Of a stretch of DNA of 64,000 nucleotides, positions 10,306 to 19,479 are shown piece after piece. The stretch covers positions 310,001 through 374,000 of the forward strand of contig JABYQS010000002.1 in the NCBI GenBank assembly GCA_022592435.1, in the 5' to 3' direction. The stretch comes from Cerioporus squamosus (Eukaryota > Basidiomycota > Agaricomycetes > Polyporales > Polyporaceae). A program made the translations under genes and the position numbers. The notes under the pieces are model-generated. The model saw nothing but the letters and a program-made list of their open reading frames with translations. It was not told the origin of the DNA and ran no database searches. Numbering within the stretch: the stretch's first letter is position 1; each line of letters starts with the position of its first letter.

Positions 10306-11219
10306 ATGCTAGGTACGTCTCCCCATTGCAGCCTTCTGTGCCACTTTCGCTGATCATGTCTCTCCCTGTGACCCGTCCCCGCTCGCACAACTCATGATAA
10401 CTGGTCAACGACCTTGGGTTCTGCGTCCGTGGCACACCGCACACCTACCGCAGTCATCGGCCTCACCGGCGGCATCGCGACGGGCAAGTCCACCGTCTCC
10501 TCCCTCCTGCGCGCACACCACCTCCCCATCGTCGACGCCGACATCCTCGCGCGCAAAGTGGTCGAGCCCGGCACGCCCGCGCTCGCGCAGATCGTGCGCG
10601 CGTTCGGGCAGGACGTCCTCCTCCCCGACGGCTCCCTCGACCGCGCGAAGCTCGGCCGCATCGTCTTCGCGGACGAGGGGAAGCGCAAGCAGCTGAACGC
10701 GATCGTGCACCCCGCGGTGCGCCGGGCGATGTTCTGGAGCATCCTGCGGTGCTGGTGGCAAGGGGAGCGGGTGTGCATTCTGGACGTGCCGCTGTTGATC
10801 GAGGGTGGCCTGTGGAAGTGGGTGGCGAAGGTGGTGGTAGTCTACTGGTGAGTACTCTGCTCGCCGGATCGGAGGTGTGTTCACTGACGGACGTGTCTCC
10901 TTCCAGCTCTGCGGAGATACAGTTGCAGCGACTGATGAAACGAGACAACTCCTCGAGAGCGGACGCGTCTGCTCGCTTGAACGCCCAACTACCCATAACG
11001 GAGAAGGTTCAGTACGCGGATGTTGTCATAGATAACTCCGGTACGCCCCAGGACCTTGAGCGACAAGTCGATCAGTTCGTCCAGCGAATTATGAAGGAAG
11101 CTGGATGGTCGTGGAGGCTGTCCTGGCTCTTCCCTCCATGGGGTGTCATATCGGCTGTGGGGACACTCAGCTGGAGAGCGTTGCGGCGTTCGCAGAAAGC
11201 AAAGTCACGGCGCAGGTAG
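10306..11219 (+). CDS. CAB5: dephospho-CoA kinase
   Basis: Three exons: 10306-10312, 10454-10847 and 10907-11219, giving 237 residues. It phosphorylates dephospho-CoA at the 3'-OH, the last step of coenzyme A synthesis. Visible motifs are the Walker A GLTGGIATGKSTV (residues 5-17), VDADILARKVVEPG, the adenine-proximal region DVPLLIEGG, and a lid-like segment QRLMKRDNSSRADASARLNAQ; these are the order and spacing of the CoaE family. The first coding exon carries only 7 nt (ATG CTA G) and is followed by a 141-bp intron. The start is supported because it completes MLVIGLTGG in phase. The C-terminus (about 30 residues) is hydrophobic and basic (WLFPPWGV...LRRSQKAKSRRR), as in fungal forms associated with mitochondria or lipid droplets. 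Confidence 0.92.
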
Positions 11220-11488
11220 TAGTGCAAAGGCTTTGCACGAACGTGTTATACCGTCTTGGTTTCCTCTTGTTTTGTACTCACTTGTAATCTGGACTGTACC
11301 ATATGTATCGTCGCTCTCGCTCAACTATTCATTGTCATTGTCACCTCTCTTACTTCGCGTGGTCAACCACACAATACGGACAGTTTCGAGTCCAACACAG
11401 CAGTAACATCAGGTAGCAAAGACACACGACAACAGACCATAGAACATCCCGACACCACACTCACACTCACCATCGACCTTTCACAACG

Positions 11489-13086
11489 TCACGAACGCGC
11501 ACCAACATGAGCACCTCCACGTCGACCACGTCCACCACCACGTCTGCCATATCCGCCCCAACCACCGACGTATGCGCCCGGGCCCATCAAGCCAACCCCA
11601 CCAGGCTCTCCAAACGTCGCGACGTTCCGCTCCCTCTCCTCTTCTCGGCGGTTGCGGCCTCCACCCCGACGTCCACCGCGTCCACGTCCATCAGCAGAGG
11701 GGCCGTTGCTGCCCGAAGACAGCGAGTCGAAGAACGACTTCTTCGGGTTGTATGCAGTCGTCGTACCGTCATCCTTCTTCTCCTCCTCGTCTACCTCGCC
11801 CTCCTCGCCCTCGTCGTCATTCTTAGGCGTGCCGCGCGGAGAGGGCGCAAGTGCAGCCTTGTCGAATCGCGAGTTCGATGCATCAAAGTCAAAGGGCACG
11901 TTCGGGATGCGCAAGTCGCCCGCCTTGATCTCTTGGCCCTGTCCCCTTCCTCCACGCCGGCCACCACGCTGCTGCTGGCTGGCCCCATTTGCGCCCGACA
12001 CGCGCAGGTCGCCAAGGGCACGCTCGACGGTCTCCATCGAGGCAGTTGCCGAGTTTACCGCCGTGTTGCGTCCATTACGCGGCGGTGCGGCGGCAGCACC
12101 ATTGGGCGGGGATTGCGCATTCGGCACTTGGCCAGGCTGCTGCGAACCAGAAGGTTGCGCTGCCTGCTGACGGTTAGCGAAGGCTTGCTGTTGTCGCGGA
12201 GGCACCTGCCCTTGCCCTTGTTGAGGAGGAACACCGGCAGCGGTTTGCTGCTGGTAGGAGAGGGAGCCAAATGGAGGGTAGGTGGGGGCAATCTGGGGTT
12301 GGGGTGACGCCTACGAGAACAAAGTCAGCGCCCAGTATATGTGGTCACAAAATGATGTGGCGCGAGCATATAGTCAGAAGGAAGGCAACGGGATATCCAC
12401 ACGGTTTTATGCGCTCTCGGACATCCGAGCTTTGCTCGTTACATCCGTTAATGGTTTCATCATATAAACGCGCTCGCAACGGGAGACGAGAGGAGAGACC
12501 ACTCACACCAAGGACCGCAGGATCATCGTGCACATTCCTTCGTTGTTGTGCTGCTGGCTCGTCAACAGCCAAGTCCTTCACCTCGGACGCGCGGAAGATG
12601 ATGTATGTGTAGGGCTCTTGCACAGGGGGGATGTACTCATTGGGCGGCCTGCAGGAGGTTACACAGTCAGTCGACCCAGCTTAAACGGAGAAATAATGCA
12701 TAAAAGATCAGAAGGAAGGCAACGGAAAGATCCACACGAGGTTTATGCGCTCTCGGACAACTGAGCCGCAGCTCTTTTACATCCGGTATGGCTTCATCCC
12801 ATAGACACGTTGACGAGGAAGCAAGGCTCACCTTCGCGACTCCGTTCCCATAGAGTACACTGAATGCCTAGTCAGTACGCGTCTGTAATGGAAGACGACG
12901 TGCCACTGGCGTGCTCACCATTCGAAAGTTGGATTGTCGACGCGACGGGGTCGATGCCCGCGAGAATACCTCTGTATCGTACATCTGAATGAGAAACGAG
13001 AGAAATTGGCTTTCTGCACAAGTCGTCAGCATACACGCGCACGCCGAGGCAAGTGGCACCTACCCGATGAAACTGAGAGCGGCCAT
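11489..13086 (-). CDS. SCD6: SCD6/LSM14 translation repressor and P-body protein
   Basis: Five exons: 13086-13064, 13013-12919, 12859-12832, 12648-12507 and 12310-11489 (369 residues). The N-terminal LSm14 domain (residues 1-80) reads MAALSFIGKPISLVS, RYRGIL, VYSMGTESR and YTYIIFRASEVKDL. A Pro/Gln linker follows, then a DFDF/FDF segment (PFDFDASNSRFDKA, about residues 234-250), an FFD box (YNPKKSFFDSLS), a TFG box (ATFGEPGG) and RGG-rich tails. This is the full layout of Scd6/Lsm14/Tral, which bind eIF4G and the decapping machinery to repress translation in P-bodies. Introns 3 (12649-12831) and 4 (12311-12506) are about three times longer than other introns here and share related sequence. 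The 3' end faces the CoA kinase gene (269 bp apart). Confidence 0.93.
12373..12500. repeat. intron-borne repeat, copy A (SCD6 intron 4)
   Basis: On the plus strand this segment shares cagaaggaaggcaacgg and tttatgcgctctcggaca with copy B, plus a similar 3' part (ttacatccg, tggtttcat and an ata-aacg-c run). It is confined to the intron, and exon 4 between the two copies is not duplicated. Confidence 0.8.
12706..12826. repeat. intron-borne repeat, copy B (SCD6 intron 3)
   Basis: This is the partner of copy A in the preceding intron, in the same orientation with about 333 bp between matching points. By eye the two align at roughly 70-75% with several small gaps. Confidence 0.8.
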
Positions 13087-13151
13087 GGTGGTCAAAGAAG
13101 GGCGGACGAAATCTGGAGACTCGTCAAAGCCTGCGGCAGCGTGTCGCAACC
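13087..13151. promoter_or_regulatory. 65-bp bidirectional start-to-start interval, SCD6 / PGS1
   Basis: The SCD6 start (13086, minus) and the most upstream PGS1 ATG (13152, plus) are 65 bp apart. Transcription must start within this interval or inside the neighbour's coding region. If PGS1 uses its internal ATG at 13254, the shared interval grows to about 167 bp. Confidence 0.5.
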
Positions 13152-15194
13152 ATGGCTCTCGGCATCTCCCGTTCCCACGCTCCCAGCGCTCGTGGATCTG
13201 GGCGCGGACGCCGACCGCGGCGGTCGTCATCGCTGTCGGACGCGTCGAGCTCGATGTTCGGGACGGCGCGCAGTGCACTTCACCTCTCGCGTCTGCGGAT
13301 CTACTCTGCGCTCATCCCTATAGCTGCGGCACAACGACCTCGCAATGTCTCGACTGTCCCGTTCGACCCTACAATACGCCAGTTCCTCGTGAAGCTCGCA
13401 GAACACCAGCCATGCTTTTCTATGCACTCCTCGAGTGTTGCAATAATGCACGAGCCACGCCTATTCTATCAAACACTACTAGTGCGTGACAAGAAATACG
13501 GACGTGTGTTGAATACTGAACGACTGGTCTTGCTAACTCAAGACTATGGTACGAAATGCAAGACATAGACTATTCCTCTCCTCACTCTACATTGGGAACG
13601 AAGATGTCGAACTTGTGAGCAGTATCTCAGACTTCATACCAAGACCTTCTCCAACTCTGGCAACAGATTGAAGCCATACGAGACTCTCTGCGCAAGCGAC
13701 CCACTCTGCATGTCTATCTGCACCTTGACTTGAACCGGTCGACTCGTCCTGGACCAGGCTCAACAGCACGTATCCTGCTCCCCTTGTTACGGGAGCACCC
13801 TGACAGGGTTCACGTATCCCTCTTTCGGAGTCCGAAGCTGAAAGGCATCATGGCTCGTCTGGTACCTCCGCGCTTCAACGAGGGCTGGGGCACCTGGCAC
13901 CCCAAGATCTACGGCGCCGACGACACGATTGTGATATCCGGGTAAGGGAGTACGTCTCTGACACGATGCGGGCCTGATACCACTCTCATGTGTCGTGTAC
14001 TACTGCAGAGCGAACCTCAACACGTCCTACTTCACGGATCGCCAAGACCGCTACTTGCAATTCACGGCACAACCTCGTCTGGCGGATTATTGCTTCGATT
14101 TCTTGCAAGCGGCGTCGACGTTTTCCTACAGCCTTCTTCCTTCGCCAAGCTCCTCAGAAGACTACGTGATCCACTGGTCAGACAAGGTCACGCACCCGCA
14201 TCGAATTGAGGCCAAGGCGCGCCATATTCTCTCATCGTTTCAGAAGGCGCAGCGGGAAGCGTCTTCCGCTTCACTGGTGACAACGGCGGAGAAAGGTTCC
14301 TCGGAGGTGCCTGCTGGTGAACACGATGTGTTGGTATTCCCCGTCATCCAAGCAGGACTATTCGATATCAGAGAAGAAGAGCGGTGTCTCTCACTCCTCT
14401 TCCGCGAACTGTCGGCACAACAACGGTTCTCCCTGCCTTCGACATCAAACTACGACGGACCGCTCGTCGACCTAACAAGCGGGTACTTCGCACTGTACAA
14501 ACCATACCAAGCGGCGGTGATCGAGTCTGGTTTGGCATGTCGCATCCTCGCCGCGAGTCCCAAGGTAAGGACGATCCTCGTCTCCGCGGAGATGCTCGCC
14601 GCTCATCGTACGTGTCTTCACCCCGCTCCTCATAGGCGAACGGATTCTACGGATCGAAGGGGATCTCCGGGCGCATCCCTGAGGCGTACACGTTGTTTGA
14701 GCGGCGATTCATGAATGCAGTCCGTACCGCTCGGAGAGAGTGGGCTCCTGGGTCCTCGGACGTCATCCCAGGAGTACAGCTACATGAATGGGAACGTGAA
14801 GGGTGGACATACCACGCGAAAGGTGCGACATTTGCGTTGTACACCCCATGATCACGATTCACCTACTCCCGCACCACCCATATTGTATCTTCATCTGCAC
14901 TCCCGATATGGCTGACATAAACCTCCAGGCATCTGGGTGCGTCCTACCCCGTCGTCGGCACCCGTCCTAACCTTGTTCGGTTCAACGAACCTCAACTCGC
15001 GCTCCGCGAACCTCGACACGGAGCTCTCATTCGTCCTCGCCACAACATCTCCGTCCTTGCAGAAGAGGCTCGCTTCGGAGGTCGACGGGCTTCGTGCGCA
15101 TGCGCACCCATGGCGTGGAGAGTCCGACTCGGAGTCGCGGAGGGTGCGTCTGGGAACGCGGGCTTTGATCGGCATTGTGGGTGGCATGTTGTAG
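13152..15194 (+). CDS. PGS1: CDP-diacylglycerol-glycerol-3-phosphate 3-phosphatidyltransferase
   Basis: Six exons: 13152-13481, 13543-13614, 13667-13941, 14009-14564, 14636-14822 and 14929-15194 (561 residues). This mitochondrial phosphatidylglycerophosphate synthase makes the first committed intermediate of cardiolipin from CDP-diacylglycerol. It belongs to the phospholipase D superfamily. The first HKD-type motif reads HPKIYGADD followed by SGANLN and YFTDRQDRY; the second reads HAKGIW...GSTNLNSRS. LYIG and LDLNRSTRPGP are also family signatures. The HxK residue of the first motif is HPK, where HMK is more usual. The first 35-60 residues are basic and Ser-rich, consistent with a mitochondrial presequence. 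ATG 13254 is an alternative start that would also leave a plausible presequence. Confidence 0.92.
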
Positions 15195-15720
15195 GCAGCA
15201 ATAGCATTGCTATCGCGAGGAGATGAAAGTCGTTTGGGACATGCGAGCGCCACAATGGACGTGATGAACGCGGAAATGAAGGTGAGAGTTGAGACTATTG
15301 TCGTCACTGAAGTGTGGAACGTCTGCAGTGTCGGACGGCGACAGGGTATCCTCGCAACTACGACAGGGTCGATAGCCTGCCAACAGCCGCTCCACTGCAC
15401 GATATCGCAGACTGCCCGCTCTGACTGTCTGAGTGCGCCAACAGCGTGGTACGCGACCGAGAGCCGCCAACCCTTCACTTCGCTGAATGGACAACACTCT
15501 GCCTGTCCAACATGTCTCCAAACTCGACACCGATGATCAAATACCACGGCACTGCGCTTACCGCGCCCCTGGACTTGGGGTGGTACCTTCTATACAATGT
15601 TTGCGTTCTGTCCGGAGTAAGGGAGGCCGCTTTCGCGCCACTTGGTTGCAGTCCGCCGTTGTACCTCACCATGTGCACAAACTCTTCCATTGGCTGTCTT
15701 CTGTCACTATTATACAGTAC
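15195..15720. other. convergent intergenic, PGS1 / DTD1
   Basis: These 526 bp lie between two 3' ends. Open frames on both strands are short and overlap each other. No gene or repeat was recognised. Confidence 0.45.
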
Positions 15721-16858
15721 CTACGTTTCCGGTGCCTGCACCTCGGGCTGGGAGACATCGGTCGAGGGTGAAGGCACCTGCGTCCGAGGGGTTTGCCTAC
15801 CGGAAGCTACTGGAGTGCCCTTCTTTGGGGTCGCCGTGCCGGGCGGCGGATCGACATATTCGAATTTCCTTGAGTCCAAGGTGAAGGTTACGGGGCCCTA
15901 CGGACATTCCGCATCTGTCAGCACAATCTGAAGTATCGTCATGCATACCATGGCGGCCGAGCGTGTTGCCCTACCTCATTTGTGAGGCGGACATCCATCA
16001 TCGCGCCGAATCGTCCGTCTGTTCACACAAAAACAAAACGTCAACGACCGCGTCGAGCCAAACTAAGATGAAAATAACTGCAGCGGTTGGGGGTCGCGTG
16101 TCGCGCGGTACAGGTCCCGATGCGACCGCAAAAAGGCTGCGCACCTTGAATCCTCTCTGGCTTATACAGTTCGCCCATCCGCTTGAGGAAAGAGCCATAC
16201 AAGTCCCGGGAAGGGCCCGATGCCTGAGAGGAAAGTGCGGCAACGAGCAGCGGGCGGGCGGGCATCGAGGTCAGCAGGCGATGGCGGGCACAGTACGAAG
16301 ATAGAAACAATACACACCATGGCTCGGTGGAAGTCGGGCTTTCCTTTGGACGTGTTGGCGAAGAGAGTGAATTGCGAGACGCAGAGGACCTCGCCTTCGA
16401 TGTCTTTGACGTTCTTCTTCCACATAGCTCCCGAGGCGTCATCGGAGAACACTTTCAGTGTAAGACTAGGTTTTGGGCGTTCAGAGTTGCATTATGCAGA
16501 TCGCAGGCGAAGCAGTTGAGCCGGCCGCAGAATCACGGCTTGAACAACCACCGCCGCCTGCGCAGATGGAAGAAGAGAACGCACATCTGCTTGGTCAGGG
16601 TGTCGAGGTCGGCTACAGTATCGTCTGTACTGTGCATGGACGGCGAGTCAGCCGGCACCATTTGGCATTGAATTATGTGGAACGGCGTTGACCTCTTCCA
16701 ATCCCGACGAGCACCATCAGGCCTCTTCCTATGGACGAGATGACCTCATTATCGACTGCAACCATCGGTCAGAAGACATGTCTACCATGGCCAGGATGGG
16801 CATTGGTACACTCACCCGTCACGGATGCCGAGCTCACGCGCTGCACAATGGCACGCAT
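15721..16858 (-). CDS. DTD1: D-aminoacyl-tRNA deacylase with a Pro/Thr-rich tail
   Basis: Seven exons: 16858-16816, 16755-16693, 16624-16585, 16465-16318, 16223-16145, 16018-15975 and 15897-15721 (197 residues). The enzyme hydrolyses D-amino acids from mischarged tRNA. The protein starts MRAIVQRVSSASVT, has WKKNVKDIEGEVLCVSQFTLFA with the SQFTL motif, KPDFHRAM, DGRFGAMMDVRLTNE and GPVTFTLDS. SQFTL and the GPVT motif carry the two conserved loops of the chiral proofreading site. After residue 150 there is an extension of about 45 residues rich in Pro, Thr and Ser (TPKKGTPVASGRQTPRTQVP) that is absent from compact bacterial forms. Every junction was fixed by phase. Confidence 0.93.
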
Positions 16859-17116
16859 CTCGGTGTGTTAGCTGCTGGGCTATACTTGCACACAGCAGGC
16901 GATCCAGATTGTATCGTGAGGTATCGTCAGTCGAGCTGGTGGGCGAGGAAGGCTATCGCGGGAAGGTGGTGGCGCAGGTGAGAAAGCACGTACGCGACAG
17001 GACGCGGCCTTGGGAAAACGAGCGCGCACATCTTGCTCTCTGCCGTCATCGTCTGGCCCAGTGACCTCCGCTGCGAACCCGCTGCTACATCGGCTATCCC
17101 CTCCACACACTCAGCA
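16859..17116. promoter_or_regulatory. bidirectional promoter, DTD1 / CYP1
   Basis: 258 bp separate the divergent starts of DTD1 (16858, minus) and CYP1 (17117, plus). Shared regulation of the two genes is an inference from spacing only. Confidence 0.45.
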
Positions 17117-17869
17117 ATGGATTCGGTCGTCCTCGAAACCAGCATGGGAGACATTCAGCTCGAATTGTATTGGGATCATGCACCTCGAGTAGGTCGGGTC
17201 ACTCACTCCGCCTTGCCTGGGCCCCTCTCATCCGCCGCTCGTATCCAATAGACGTGCAAGAACTTCGCAGAGCTGGCTAAACGTGGCTATTACAACGGCG
17301 TTGTCTTCCATCGTATCATCGCCGTGGGTGCCTTTATGTCCGTCTCGCCCGTCTCAGAGTTTTGATAGGCTTTGCCTGCGTAGGACTTCATGATCCAGAC
17401 CGGTGACCCAACAGGGACGGGTCGCGGGGGCACCAGTATATATGGCCAGAAGTTGTGAGTAGTGTGAATTGGACTGGTCTGGCCAGTTGTCTGACAGCTC
17501 GGGAACAGCGAGGACGAGATCCATCCAGAGCTTCGCTTCACGGGTGCCGGCATCTTAGCTATGGCAAACTCGGGACCCAACACCAATGGTATGTAACTTA
17601 TTCTGATGTTGTCTCGGCCACGCTTCACCTGTCCTCGTTAGGATCACAATTCTTCATCACTCTTGCCCCTACACCATACTTGGACAACAAGCATACAATC
17701 TTCGGTCGTGTTAGTGCGGGAATGCGTGTCGTGCAGAGACTTGGCGCGGTAGCTACGGATGCCCAGGACCGGTGAGTCTTTCGTGCTATGTCTGGTTGAA
17801 TTGTTGAGGTTGAACCTCGCGCCAAGGCCTCGAGAAGACGTGAAAATCTATAAAGCACGGGTTATCTGA
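17117..17869 (+). CDS. CYP1: cyclophilin-type peptidyl-prolyl cis-trans isomerase (PPIL1/CYP1 type)
   Basis: Six exons: 17117-17188, 17252-17323, 17384-17454, 17509-17588, 17642-17771 and 17827-17869 (155 residues, the usual single-domain size). Catalytic and ligand-binding motifs are present: [51 protein letters not shown] and [11 protein letters not shown]. The short N-terminus ([19 protein letters not shown]) and compact loops match the PPIL1-like subgroup, which in animals joins the spliceosome; that role is inferred here. There is no signal peptide, so it is nuclear or cytosolic. Its last intron ends in a CAAG acceptor. Confidence 0.94.
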
Positions 17870-19479
17870 GTTGGGCGTACGTCGAGAGCTCCCGGATGTC
17901 CTCTCAACCGCCACTGCTGCTGCATTGTGCCTTCATCCTGACGTGTCCTAACTATTCGCTGTTGAGTCGGTGTAATCAAACGCCCTCGGTGTCTATCGCT
18001 TACCCCTCGTATGGACATTCGTCTTCCATCCCGCTGCGGCCCGCCTACGGATGTTATTTCGTGGACAACATTTCGGTATCTGTCCTCCTACTGTCACTCG
18101 CGCCGCAGCCTCGACTCTCGCACCACCCCCGTGCAGGTCGCGCGATCAACGCGCGAAAGACAGAGTTCAAGATATCGTTTTGCTCCCAGTGCCAGCTCGT
18201 AAGTTCTCTCGACGGCGTCTTCTATTCCTGCGAAGCTCTTCAGACTTTCTGGTGTTATGCCTATTTACCTGCCAAATCTGCTTCTCCGTAGGAATGTGAA
18301 CGGCGTTTGCCGTGATTGCGACCTTACCATGGTACGGGCCCACCGAGTGCCAAATCCAACCACTCCTTCTCCTCGTGGCTGCCCACACCGCTGGGTCGGG
18401 TGTGGAAGTTCGACCTCAGCAGGCAGGCTTACGTGCACGCTGCACTTTGCCCCTTTCTCACAGCACTGTCCACTGGATGCGAGTCTTCCTGATGCTCGCC
18501 CTCCCTCGTCCGATTGGTTGCCGCCTCTCTTCGACGCTATCTGCGCTCGTTCGTAAGTCTTACGGCACTCCCGAAGTTCTCTGAGGCACATATTCATCCC
18601 AGTAGGTCACCCGGCGATGTTCCGACAAGCCACGGCGTCTGCCAGACTCTGTTGGACTTTCGACACACGGCGAGTCCTCCTCGCCGTAATGTCCACAGTC
18701 CGGGGAAGCCCACCCCCGAAGACGTCTGCCCGTGTTCGTTCCGGGGTGGTCTCGCACCAACGTAACGCCCCGCCTTCTCGAGCATTCCGCCAGACAACGA
18801 AGACGCAACCCTGCAGGATGCTATCAACGCGGATCGTGCTCACGGGCACGGGCACGGCTGGGACCACACTGTTGGTGGATGACGCACTATCGGGAGCTTA
18901 CGCGTCGCGGCAGGTGCTACCCACCGGAGCTTGCAAGTGTTCTGGTACGGTTTGAACCGCTACTTCGTGCGCTATCGATATTCCTTCCCGCTCCCGGTAC
19001 CATGGATCGGTCCCGCTCGTCGAGTCTGTTCTGCGGTACCGTGATACAGGCCACTCAGGGTGCTTGCGATATCGCGATACGCAGCTTCGAAGGCGTAGCA
19101 CAAAGTTTCCAGAGGATCGGCCGTCTCGGGGACTGCGCATGCGTCGGGGGCTTCTGTATGAACGCTGATCTGGTACCGTGACGGTGGAGTGGGGGCCTCG
19201 GACCGCGAGACACGCAATCCTTGCAGAGATGGACGGTGAAAGCGGTCAACATGTATTATACGGTGTCATGCGTAGGCTATGTACAAGAGATGATGTCCAT
19301 CCAACGTATGATGACAAAAGATGTCTAACACAGCCCAGGGTTCGGTATCGGAAACGCCATAACGCAAGACCGTGCAGTCAACAAACGAGAAGAGCCACAA
19401 CATCACACATGCGAGATCGACAACAAACTGCACAACGACAGAAGATTCATACTAATACAGACGGGATGGAATAGGAGAA
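17870..19479. other. intergenic with protein-like fragments, no gene model
   Basis: These 1.6 kb lie between the 3' ends of CYP1 and CDC4. On the plus strand some stretches look coding: a hydrophobic segment near 18210-18297 (FLVLCLFTCQICFSVGM), a stretch near 18340-18490 reading SFSSWLPTPLGRVWKFDLSR, and one near 18790-18880 ending HGHGHGWDHTVGG before a stop. Introns with GTAAGT occur near 18199 and 18554. I could not join these into one frame-consistent gene or name a family, so this may be an unrecognised multi-exon gene or a decayed one. Confidence 0.35.
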
